64,000 nucleotides of DNA, taken from positions 683,001-747,000 of the forward strand of contig NZ_CP144918.1 of the NCBI RefSeq assembly GCF_036700095.1, in the 5' to 3' direction. Origin of the DNA: Pelagerythrobacter marensis. GTDB taxonomy: Bacteria > Pseudomonadota > Alphaproteobacteria > Sphingomonadales > Sphingomonadaceae. How positions within the stretch are numbered: position 1 is the first letter of the stretch; each line of letters opens with the position of its first letter. Of this stretch, positions 34,141 to 41,157 are shown in pieces. The notes below the pieces were generated by a model. The model ran no database searches, had not been told where the DNA came from, and worked only from the letters and a program-made list of their open reading frames with translations. Position numbers and translations under genes: made by a program.

Positions 34141-35496
34141 CTACCGGCGCTCCCGCTCGCGTTCAAGCGCTGCACGCGCCTGCAGGGCGATATCCTGCGC
34201 CCGGATCCAGTCCGGCGACCCCTCGGGCAGACCCGCCTCGGCCGCCTGCGCGCTGCGAATGGCCATGGCGTATTGCCGGCTCATCACCTGCTGTTCCGCG
34301 CTTGCCAGGCGCGCCCGCGGCATGTCGCCGCGCGCGGCATAGACCACGCCCAGCTGGTACCAGGCAAAGGGATTGAGCCGGTCGCGCGCGACCGCGGCGC
34401 GCAGGATCCGTTCGGCTTCCTCGAAATGCGCCTGGTCCTCGGTCGCGATCAGCGCATGGCCGAACATCGATGCGATCAGTGGCTGGTTGCGGGTCAGTTC
34501 GCTCGCTCGGCGCAGCGGCTCCAGCGCAGCTTGCGGCTGCCCCGATTCGAGCAGGATCTGACCCTTGAGTTCGAGGAAGTAGGGATCGTTCGGCGCAATG
34601 GCGAGAAGGGCGTCCGTTTCGGCCAGCGCGCGGTCCATCTGCGCGTCCTTGTGCCAGGCATAGGCGCGGGCGTAGCGCGCCGGAATGTCGGTCATCGTTT
34701 CGGGATAGGCCTGCAAGGTGCGCTGCGGTGTCTTCTGATATCCGAACAGCTTGGCCTTTACGCGTTCGAACCGGCGCTGAAGCTCCGCATCGTCCGGCGC
34801 TTCCCAGGCCGGGTCGGCGTGATAGACCTCGCGCAGGCGGGCGATGCGGTCGCCCGAAAGCGGGTGGGTGCGGGCGAAGCCGGCCTCGTCGCTCTGGCTG
34901 TAGCCGTAACGGAATTCCTGGTTTTGCAGCTTGGCGAAAAAGGCCAGCGACCCGCGGCCCGAAATGCCGGCTTTCGACAGATACTCCGCGCCCGCCGCGT
35001 CGGCAGAGGATTCCTGCACGCGGCTGAAAGCGAGATACTTGCCCAGCGCGGCCTGCTGGCCGGCCATCATCACGCCCATGGCCGCTTCGCCGGCGCCTGC
35101 CAGCGCCGCGCCGACCCCGAGGAGCAGCGACAGCAGCGAGATATTCGTCGCCGCGCTGGCGCCTTCGGCATGGCGGATGATGTGGCCGCCGGTGATATGG
35201 CCCAACTCGTGCGCAATCACGCCCTGAACCTCGTTGGCGGTGTCTGCCGCGTCGATCAGGCCGGTGTGGATATAGACTGCCTGCCCGCCGGCGACGAAGG
35301 CGTTGATCGAGCTGTCGTTGATGAGGACGATGTCGACATTGCCCGGCTGAAGCCCGGCCGCCTCGATCAGCGGCGCGGCCATCTCGTCGAGTAGGGCCTC
35401 GGTCTCGGCATCGCGCAGGATCGACTGCGCCGCCACGGGCTGTGCAGCCAGCGACAGCGCGGCCACGAGTGCGAGGATTCGGGCGAGGAGGCGCAT
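34141..35496 (-). CDS. M48 metalloprotease with C-terminal TPRs (BepA-like)
   Basis: A 451-residue periplasmic protease. A signal peptide (LALVAALSLAAQPVAAQ) is followed by the M48 domain with His96-Glu97-His100 (IAHELGHI) and SSADAAGAEYL carrying the downstream Asp/Glu, then TPR-like helices (about 275-445). BepA/YfgC of E. coli, with the same order, degrades or repairs stalled outer-membrane proteins. It is the first gene of the protease/DsbA operon. Confidence 0.88.
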   Translation of the reverse strand: MRLLARILALVAALSLAAQPVAAQSILRDAETEALLDEMAAPLIEAAGLQPGNVDIVLINDSSINAFVAGGQAVYIHTGLIDAADTANEVQGVIAHELGHITGGHIIRHAEGASAATNISLLSLLLGVGAALAGAGEAAMGVMMAGQQAALGKYLAFSRVQESSADAAGAEYLSKAGISGRGSLAFFAKLQNQEFRYGYSQSDEAGFARTHPLSGDRIARLREVYHADPAWEAPDDAELQRRFERVKAKLFGYQKTPQRTLQAYPETMTDIPARYARAYAWHKDAQMDRALAETDALLAIAPNDPYFLELKGQILLESGQPQAALEPLRRASELTRNQPLIASMFGHALIATEDQAHFEEAERILRAAVARDRLNPFAWYQLGVVYAARGDMPRARLASAEQQVMSRQYAMAIRSAQAAEAGLPEGSPDWIRAQDIALQARAALERERERR

Positions 35497-35515
35497 TGCC
35501 CCCCTTGCTAGCGGT

Positions 35516-35534
35516 TTGGCGGCTGAACCGCCAA
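35516..35534 (-). terminator. Small hairpin after the PAS gene
   Basis: TTGGCGG pairs with CCGCCAA around a five-base loop, in the 95-base gap between the PAS gene stop (35592) and the M48 start (35496). It lacks a T-run, so termination is uncertain. Confidence 0.3.
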
Positions 35535-35591
35535 TGAAGAAATGTTCGAATGCGTGAACCGCGCGTCGGATCGCGGCGGGTCCTGCCGCGT

Positions 35592-37073
35592 TCAATTCGC
35601 CAGCCGGCGGGCGGCGCGTTCGACGAGCGCCTCGTCGCCCGATATCTCGCCCAGCACGGCGACTTCGCCCGAGTCCATCCGGCGGATGACCACGAGGCCG
35701 AATTCCTCTCCGCGGGGGGCGATCGCTTCGAACCCGCGCGGTTCGATCGCGCGCAGCTTGCGCATCAGCTTCTCGCGCGGCTTCCCGGCCTGCGACTGCC
35801 GCCCGGCTTCCTCCCGGCGCAACTGGCGCTCGGCCTTGACCACGCCTTTGAGGCCACCTTCCGCCTGGGCGAGAAAATCCGCCAGCGCGCCGGCTTCGAG
35901 ACCCAGCCGGCGGGCGTGCGACAGCACGGCGGCATATTCGGTCAGGCGCGTCTTGTCGTAATCGACGCCGAAAACGAGCTTGACCACCGGCGTCATCGGC
36001 GCGCGCTGCTGCACCTTGAGGCCGTTCTCGCCGACCAGGCGGGCGAATTCCTCCGGCGCCTCGCTCGCGGCGAGGCTGAAGTCGTAGGCACGCGACACCG
36101 CGGCATAGAGCGCGCCGCGCGTGCGATCCTCGCTGTTGCGCGCTGCCTCCGCGCATTCGCGGGCGGCGGCCAGCGCTGCCGCAAGACCTTCGTCTGCCGG
36201 TGCGGGATCCGCCGCCGGAAGATCGGAACCGATGGCGAGCGCCTCGCTTTCCTCGACCGGCAAGGCATCGTCCGGTTCCAGCGGGATGGCATAGGCTTTT
36301 CGGGGGGCGGACTGGCGTGCGATCATTTCGGCCATCCGCCAGGGGCCTTCGGGTATCGGCGCCGGGGGCGTGTCCTCGCCGCCTGCATCCCATTCGCCCG
36401 GCCCGGCCGCGCCCGAAGGCCCGTCGGCCCAGTCGGTCACCGGATCGGGTTCGCGCGGCTTTTCGGCCGGCGCGTCTTCATCGAGCGCCTGGTCGATTTC
36501 CAGCATCAGCTCGTCGGTGGTGAGCTGGTCGGCCAGCTCCTTCCAGTTGATCACGCCGTAAATGAAGTCGATCGTGTCGTCGTCGCTCGAAAACGGCAGC
36601 AGGATGCCGCGATAGAGGATCGTCGCACCGCGCTGGTTGACGAATTCCGCTTCGAACCCGATCGGCGCCTGATTGGCCAGGATCTGCATGTAATGGTCGG
36701 TGATCCGGCTGAGCAGAGATCGGGCCGGGACGTCGGCCAGCGATTCGATCCCGCCGTTTGCGCCGCATTCCGTCGCAAGCTCCGCGCCGAGATAGGGAAC
36801 GGCCGGGTTGTCGACGCCCGAGGTGAAATCGAGCAGCACGCTGTAGGGGCCGAAATCGGGCAGGTTCTCGGGATGGAGATCCTCGATCGAAGGGAACGTG
36901 CGCTCGTCGAGCAGGCTGGCCCAGTGGTTGTAGGCACGGACCTGCATCCGCCGCTCGTCGGTTCCGATTCCGGCAGGCGGAAGCTCGCTGCCGCCCTCCT
37001 CGTCGGAGTAGTCGTGGTCGCGATCCGCTTCGCCATAGTCGGACGAATCGAAGTTTCCGCGAAGTGTGTCCAT
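35592..37073 (-). CDS. PAS_5-type protein with a long acidic linker
   Basis: A 493-residue cytoplasmic protein. Residues about 40-185 look like a PAS_5 domain (VRAYNHWASLLDERTFPSIEDLHP, LLDFTSGVDNP, GVINWKELADQL). A Pro/Asp-rich linker (about 195-290) leads to a helical C-terminal part, with VFGVDYDKTRLTEYAAVLSHARRLG and a basic coiled region, ending in a strand motif (EEFGLVVIRRMDSG). No output domain was recognised. Upstream sequence has a GAAC-N7-GAAC motif that fits an SOS box. Confidence 0.65.
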   Translation of the reverse strand: MDTLRGNFDSSDYGEADRDHDYSDEEGGSELPPAGIGTDERRMQVRAYNHWASLLDERTFPSIEDLHPENLPDFGPYSVLLDFTSGVDNPAVPYLGAELATECGANGGIESLADVPARSLLSRITDHYMQILANQAPIGFEAEFVNQRGATILYRGILLPFSSDDDTIDFIYGVINWKELADQLTTDELMLEIDQALDEDAPAEKPREPDPVTDWADGPSGAAGPGEWDAGGEDTPPAPIPEGPWRMAEMIARQSAPRKAYAIPLEPDDALPVEESEALAIGSDLPAADPAPADEGLAAALAAARECAEAARNSEDRTRGALYAAVSRAYDFSLAASEAPEEFARLVGENGLKVQQRAPMTPVVKLVFGVDYDKTRLTEYAAVLSHARRLGLEAGALADFLAQAEGGLKGVVKAERQLRREEAGRQSQAGKPREKLMRKLRAIEPRGFEAIAPRGEEFGLVVIRRMDSGEVAVLGEISGDEALVERAARRLAN

Positions 37074-37107
37074 TGCCGTGTCGAAGCCCCCGAATGCGGT
37101 GTGCAAT

Positions 37108-37129
37108 GCCCGTTCTGGGCCCGTTCTGG
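37108..37129 (-). promoter_or_regulatory. Tandem 11-bp repeat forming a LexA-type box
   Basis: GCCCGTTCTGG is repeated head to tail (37108-37118, 37119-37129). The two GTTC words (37112-37115 and 37123-37126) have exactly seven bases between them, the GTTC-N7-GTTC form of the alphaproteobacterial LexA box; on the minus strand it reads GAAC-N7-GAAC, 39 bases upstream of the PAS gene. Seen in sequence; the regulator is inferred. Confidence 0.5.
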
Positions 37130-37137
37130 CGCGACAT

Positions 37138-37154
37138 GGTAAAGTTACCGTTAA
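37138..37154. promoter_or_regulatory. GGTAA-AG-TTACC palindrome and CtrA-like word
   Basis: GGTAA and TTACC form a perfect inverted repeat (37138-37149). Overlapping it, TAAA-N7-TTAA (37140-37154) matches 7 of 8 defined bases of the CtrA box TTAA-N7-TTAA. It lies between the CYP153 and PAS genes, next to the LexA-type repeat. Confidence 0.3.
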
Positions 37155-37309
37155 GTCGTGCCGGCTGGCCTTTCCCCGCGGTTCCGGGTGGACGAATGCG
37201 GCACGATAGGTCGCAAATCGCAACGCACTATTGACAAGCGGGTAAGCAGGAGCAGGATGGGTCGTGCCACGCACCGGTGTGAAAAAGCGTGCGGGCGAGG
37301 AGAGAACAT

Positions 37310-38647
37310 ATGGCCACGCAGTTCGCCGAACAGCCCCGGCAGTATCGCACGTCGCCGATCGCGGTCGAAGCGCTGAAGGAGCACCTTGCGCTCCATCCCG
37401 AGGAGAAGTGGGAGCATACCCACCCCTACGACGTCAGCCGCAGCGACATCTATTACGAGGACCGGTGGCAGCCGATCTTCGCCGAAATGCGCGCCAAGGG
37501 GCCGCTGCACTGGGTCGACGAGAGCCCGGTGGGCCCATACTGGAACGTGGTCAGCCACAAGGCGATCGGCCACGTCGAGGCGCTGCCCGAGCTGTTTTCC
37601 TCCAGCTGGGAACACGGCGGGATCACGATCCTCAACAAGCTGGACGAGGAACAGCTCGCCGCGCAAGGCCGCGAGCGGTTCGAGCTGCCGATGTTCATCG
37701 CGATGGACCGGCCCAAGCACACCGATCAGCGCCGTACGGTCGCTCCCGCCTTCACCCCGGCCGAGATGAAGCGGCTCGAGGACGATATTCGCCATCGCAC
37801 CGGCGAGCTGCTCGATTCGCTGCCGCGCGGCGAAGTGTTCGACTGGGTCGACAAGGTCTCGATCGAGCTGACCACCGGCATGCTGGCGATCCTGTTCGGC
37901 TTTCCGTGGGAGGATCGCCGCCTGCTGACCTTCTGGTCCGACTGGGCGGGCGATACCGAGATCGCCATGGTGCGCGATCTCGACGAGATGCGGCACGAGA
38001 TCCTGCGCGAGATGGCGGCCTATTTCCAGCAGCTCTGGGCCGAGCGCGCGAACAAGGAGCCGGGGCCCGACCTGATCTCGATGATGATCCACTCGCCGGC
38101 GATGAACCAGATGAGCCCGCAGGAATTCATGGGCAACCTGGTGCTGCTGATCGTGGGCGGCAACGACACGACCCGCAACACGATGAGCGGGATCGTCCAC
38201 GGGTTCGACACGTTCCCTGACCAGCGCAAGCTGTTCGAGGAGAACCCCGACCTGATCCCCAACGCGGTGCAGGAATGCATCCGCTACCAGACGCCGCTGG
38301 CGCACATGCGGCGCACTTGCACCGAAGATACCGAGCTGTTCGGAGAGCAGGTGAAGGCGGGCGACAAGCTGGTGCTGTGGTATCTTTCGGCCAACCGCGA
38401 CGAGGAGGTGTTCGAGAACCCCGACAAGCTCGACATCACGCGCGAGAACGCGCGGCGGCACCTCGCCTTCGGCTACGGCATCCACCGCTGCGTCGGCGCG
38501 CGCTTGGCCGAGTTGCAACTGCGCGTGCTGCTGGAAGAAATGCATGCGCGGCGCATGCGGGTTCACCTGGCGGGCGATGTCGAGCGGGTGCGGGCCAACT
38601 TCGTCCACGGCTTCCGCAAGCTTGAGGTCGAGGTGACCGGCTTCTGA
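37310..38647 (+). CDS. Cytochrome P450, CYP153 type
   Basis: A 445-residue soluble P450 of the family that terminally hydroxylates medium-chain n-alkanes and fatty acids. Landmarks are the I-helix GGNDTTRN (283-290), Glu322-x-x-Arg325 of the K helix and the heme-ligand Cys394 in FGYGIHRCVGAR. The GGNDTTRNTMSG helix and the PMFIAMDRPKHTDQR block are typical of CYP153. ATG 37310 follows a GGAG site. No ferredoxin or ferredoxin reductase gene is adjacent. A TTGACA at 37231 upstream lacks a clear -10. Confidence 0.9.
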   Translation: MATQFAEQPRQYRTSPIAVEALKEHLALHPEEKWEHTHPYDVSRSDIYYEDRWQPIFAEMRAKGPLHWVDESPVGPYWNVVSHKAIGHVEALPELFSSSWEHGGITILNKLDEEQLAAQGRERFELPMFIAMDRPKHTDQRRTVAPAFTPAEMKRLEDDIRHRTGELLDSLPRGEVFDWVDKVSIELTTGMLAILFGFPWEDRRLLTFWSDWAGDTEIAMVRDLDEMRHEILREMAAYFQQLWAERANKEPGPDLISMMIHSPAMNQMSPQEFMGNLVLLIVGGNDTTRNTMSGIVHGFDTFPDQRKLFEENPDLIPNAVQECIRYQTPLAHMRRTCTEDTELFGEQVKAGDKLVLWYLSANRDEEVFENPDKLDITRENARRHLAFGYGIHRCVGARLAELQLRVLLEEMHARRMRVHLAGDVERVRANFVHGFRKLEVEVTGF

Positions 38648-38702
38648 GCTTTGCTCGCGCCGTTTCGGCGAGGTTCATGCCGGTTGCGGCATATTCGCGG
38701 CG

Positions 38703-39203
38703 ATGGACCTGACATCCGCCAGAATCGGCCGTCGCGCCGCCTTGCGCCTGGCAGCGCTTGGCTCGGCAGGGCTGGCACTCGGCGCATGCGGGAGCGGCCG
38801 GGCCGATGCGCGCCGGTGGAAAGTCGTCCGCAGCGAGGCCCAATGGCGCGCGCGGCTGACTCGCAGCCAATATCGCATCCTGCGTGAAGGCGGGACCGAG
38901 CGCGCGTTCTCCTCGCCGCTCGATCGGGAGGAGCGCGCCGGCACGTTCGTCTGTGCCGGGTGCGGCAATGCGCTCTATTCGTCGAAGACGAAGTACGACA
39001 GCGGCACCGGCTGGCCCAGCTTCTGGAAGCCGCTGCCGGGCGCTATCGCGACCGCGACCGATTTCAAGATCGGCTATCCGCGAACCGAAGTGCTCTGCGC
39101 CGATTGCGGCGGCCATCTGGGCCATGTCTTCGGCGATGGGCCTCCGCCGACGGGCAAGCGTTACTGCATGAACGGCGCCGCGATGCAGTTCCGCCCCGCC
39201 TGA
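38703..39203 (+). CDS. msrB: Exported methionine-R-sulfoxide reductase
   Basis: A 166-residue enzyme that reduces the R form of methionine sulfoxide in proteins. Catalytic Cys155 is in RYCMNGAA; zinc ligands are CxxC at 84-87 and 132-135. The N terminus has a twin-arginine start (GRRAALRLAALG) and a lipobox-like LGAC (Cys29), so it appears to be an exported, possibly lipid-anchored MsrB rather than the usual cytoplasmic one. The gene lies 55 bases after CYP153. Confidence 0.9.
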   Translation: MDLTSARIGRRAALRLAALGSAGLALGACGSGRADARRWKVVRSEAQWRARLTRSQYRILREGGTERAFSSPLDREERAGTFVCAGCGNALYSSKTKYDSGTGWPSFWKPLPGAIATATDFKIGYPRTEVLCADCGGHLGHVFGDGPPPTGKRYCMNGAAMQFRPA

Positions 39204-39206
39204 GCG

Positions 39207-39243
39207 GGCCGGCGCCGCTTCGGCCTTGCTGAAAACGATTCTA
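39207..39243 (-). repeat. Convergent-junction repeat, copy D
   Basis: On the minus strand it begins with the TAG stop of the PilZ gene and runs AATCGTTTTCAGC, AAGGCCGAAGCGG, CGCCGGCC, ending four bases from the msrB stop codon. It is a close match to copies A and C. Confidence 0.85.
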
Positions 39244-39867
39244 GCTTTCGCCCTGCAGCGGAGCCAGGAGCGAGGGGCATTGCAGCCGTGCGGCGGTGTG
39301 CGCCAATTCGCGCAGGTTGAAGGTCGTATCGAAGGAAAGGCCGTAGTGCTGGCGATCGCGCCAGCGGACTCGGGCATGGATTTCCGGCAGGCGCCGCGAA
39401 ACGAGGCGGAGCGGCTGATCGATCGCGAGAAAGGTCGCGCATTCGATGCAGGCGCCCTGTTGCGAGATATTGACCAGATCGCCTTCCAGGACCTGGCCCG
39501 TCGCTTCGATCCGCAGCGGCAGGCCCACATCGAGGCGCAAGGGGCGCTTGGGATAGTCGCCCGGTTCGGCCAGCAGGTCGGCAACCTCCACGTGCCGGGC
39601 GAAACGATAGCCGACTTCGTTGCCGCGGTTCCAGACCTCGTCGATCGCGTGGCGTTCGCCGCTCTGAAGCTCCAGCAGCAGGCCCTCCCCCCGGGGCAGG
39701 CGATGGAACCCGCGCAGGCTGACGCCCGTGGCCGAAACGTCGCGGATGACGCACAGAAACTGGCCTTGCGGTGCGATCAGCTTCGCCGCTCGCAGCAAAA
39801 GCGTGAAACGCGGGGCTGCCCGTGCATCGGCCGGCCCGGCCGGTTCCTGGCTGGAAGCCTGATCCAT
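39241..39867 (-). CDS. Double PilZ-domain protein
   Basis: A 208-residue protein with two PilZ-like beta-barrels (about 18-100 and 105-195). The first has RFTLLLRAAKL and IRDVSATGVSLRGF, the second RRPLRLDVGLPLRIEA and LVNISQQGACIEC. The RxxxR and (D/N)xSxxG halves of the c-di-GMP site are recognisable but not perfect (RDVSATG in domain 1, NISQQG in domain 2), so nucleotide binding is probable for domain 1 only. A perfect TTGACA lies upstream. Confidence 0.75.
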   Translation of the reverse strand: MDQASSQEPAGPADARAAPRFTLLLRAAKLIAPQGQFLCVIRDVSATGVSLRGFHRLPRGEGLLLELQSGERHAIDEVWNRGNEVGYRFARHVEVADLLAEPGDYPKRPLRLDVGLPLRIEATGQVLEGDLVNISQQGACIECATFLAIDQPLRLVSRRLPEIHARVRWRDRQHYGLSFDTTFNLRELAHTAARLQCPSLLAPLQGES

Positions 39868-39920
39868 CAATCGCCTTTCGCCAGCAGCGGCCCATGGTAT
39901 GCCGCCACTTGCCCAGATCG

Positions 39921-39949
39921 CATACGAACTATCAGCGATTGGTTGTCAA
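39921..39949 (-). promoter_or_regulatory. Candidate promoter of the PilZ gene
   Basis: On the minus strand, TTGACA (39949-39944) is followed at a 17-base spacer by CGTATG, a weak -10. The start of the transcript would be about 46 bases upstream of the PilZ start codon. Confidence 0.35.
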
Positions 39950-39974
39950 AGTTCTAAGGGATTTATCGTAGTGC

Positions 39975-39988
39975 CCGTTCGGGAACGG
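39975..39988 (-). terminator. Hairpin directly after tRNA-Leu
   Basis: CCGTTC and GAACGG pair around CC, beginning one base after the encoded CCA end of the tRNA. It lacks a T-run but is well placed to end or process the tRNA transcript. Confidence 0.4.
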
Positions 39989-40074
39989 TGGTGCGGGCGG
40001 CGGGACTCGAACCCGCACGAGGGAAACCTCAGGGGATTTTAAGTCCCCGGCGTCTACCATTCCGCCACGCCCGC
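39989..40074 (-). tRNA. tRNA-Leu, anticodon TAA
   Basis: An 86-base tRNA with CCA encoded. The 5' acceptor GCGGGCG pairs with CGCCCGC. The anticodon stem GGGGA/TCCCC has loop CTTAAAA, giving anticodon TAA (40041-40039). A long variable arm and GTTCGAGTC T-loop are typical of a class II tRNA-Leu. It lies between ihfB and the PilZ gene, 47 bases after ihfB, so it may be co-transcribed with it. Confidence 0.95.
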
Positions 40075-40121
40075 GGATCGTCTGCCGCGCGCAGGATCGC
40101 ACGGGCCATGCGCGCGCCGGA

Positions 40122-40403
40122 TTACTCGGCGTTCAGGCGTTCGCGCATTTCCTTGCCCGGCTTGAAATAGGGCACTCGCTTGGCCGGCACGTCCACCGGC
40201 TCGCCGGTGCGCGGGTTGCGGCCGGTGCGGGCCTTGCGTTCGCGGGTCGAGAAGGCGCCGAATCCGCGCAGTTCCACACGGCCGCCTTCGGTGAGGCGCG
40301 CCGCGATCTCCTCGAAGAAGATGTCCACCACCTGTTCGACTTCGTCCGCGCGCAGTTCAGGATTGTCCTTCGCCAGGGCCTGAAGCAGTTCCGATCGTAT
40401 CAT
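40122..40403 (-). CDS. ihfB: Integration host factor subunit beta
   Basis: A 93-residue DNA-bending protein. [27 protein letters not shown] is the N-terminal helix pair, and [27 protein letters not shown] contains the DNA-intercalating arm (GRNPRTGE). The ATG at 40403 follows GGAGGA. The gene is transcribed toward the tRNA-Leu; an inverted repeat lies in its leader. Confidence 0.95.
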   Translation of the reverse strand: MIRSELLQALAKDNPELRADEVEQVVDIFFEEIAARLTEGGRVELRGFGAFSTRERKARTGRNPRTGEPVDVPAKRVPYFKPGKEMRERLNAE

Positions 40404-40419
40404 TCGCTTCCTCCGGTAG

Positions 40420-40456
40420 GCTTGGATGCTCGCGATCCCGGCGCGAATATCCAAGC
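40420..40456 (-). promoter_or_regulatory. Inverted repeat in the ihfB leader
   Basis: GCTTGGAT (40420-40427) and ATCCAAGC (40449-40456) are exact complements with a 21-base loop, just upstream of the ihfB ribosome site. It may be a leader hairpin or a binding site for autoregulation. Confidence 0.35.
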
Positions 40457-40572
40457 AGCAGACCCGATCGCCATGTGTCGTTGCGCGATCATCGCCTGCG
40501 GTCTCGCGCCGCGAGGCATGCCAGATGTGCTCGCCGGGTGCAATCGCCGGGCTGCCACGCGGGCGCCCGGCG

Positions 40573-40914
40573 TCAGCCGCGCTCGAGCAGGTCGACCGGG
40601 TCGATCCCGAGGCGTTTCATCCGCGCGCGCAGTTCGGGCCATTCCTCGGCCAGGAACTGCTCGCGCTCGCTGCGGCGCAGCCGTTCGGCCGCACCGGCGA
40701 CGACATACATGCCGACGCCGCGCTGAACTTCCACCAGACCGTCGGTCTGGAACTGCTGGTAGGCCTTGGCGACGGTGAGCGGATTTGCCCCCTGCTCGGC
40801 GGCGAACGCGCGCACCGATGGCAACATTTCCCCCTCGGCATAGTCGCCCTCTATGATGGCCGCGGCGATCTGATCGCGCAGCCTGAGGTAAACGGGGCGG
40901 CTCTGCTGTGTCAT
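40573..40914 (-). CDS. Short GntR-family regulator (YtrA type)
   Basis: A 113-residue regulator consisting of a winged HTH (about 10-75, [26 protein letters not shown] and [14 protein letters not shown]) and a short helical tail, without the ligand-binding domain of FadR or HutC types. YtrA-type proteins usually control ABC transporters, but none is here; the divergent neighbour is a POT peptide transporter. Palindromes in the shared promoter region could be its sites. Confidence 0.85.
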   Translation of the reverse strand: MTQQSRPVYLRLRDQIAAAIIEGDYAEGEMLPSVRAFAAEQGANPLTVAKAYQQFQTDGLVEVQRGVGMYVVAGAAERLRRSEREQFLAEEWPELRARMKRLGIDPVDLLERG

Positions 40915-40956
40915 GGGCGGTGGATCATCGGCTTCGTCCTCGGCGCGCGGGGCGGC

Positions 40957-41040
40957 GCACCATGGTGCATCAGTGACATAACACAGCGCGGCGCGCAAGG
41001 TTCCGCCGCGCGGGAGCCTTTATGTTGCGACGAATCGTCG
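40957..41040. promoter_or_regulatory. Two palindromes in the gntR / POT promoter region
   Basis: GCACCATGGTGC (40957-40968) is a perfect 12-bp palindrome 43 bases upstream of gntR. CGACGA-A-TCGTCG (41028-41040) is a second one closer to the POT gene, overlapping TTGCGA, a possible -35. The 243-base gap otherwise shows no gene. Confidence 0.4.
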
Positions 41041-41157
41041 GTTTCGCCTGTAACTAATACTTCACATGGGAAAATCTGGCGTTAGGGTGCGCGAGCTGAA
41101 TCGGGCCCGGGGAGCGCCCGCATGAACGGTTGATCCGACAAGGGAGGCGCATTCTAG

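Noticed and set aside
37231-37236. TTGACA upstream of CYP153 as a promoter
   Set aside because: The -10 region reads AGGATG, too weak to annotate; kept only as a remark in the gene entry.
40075-40121. A separate promoter for tRNA-Leu in the gap after ihfB
   Set aside because: Only 47 GC-rich bases with no -35/-10 pattern; co-transcription with ihfB is simpler.
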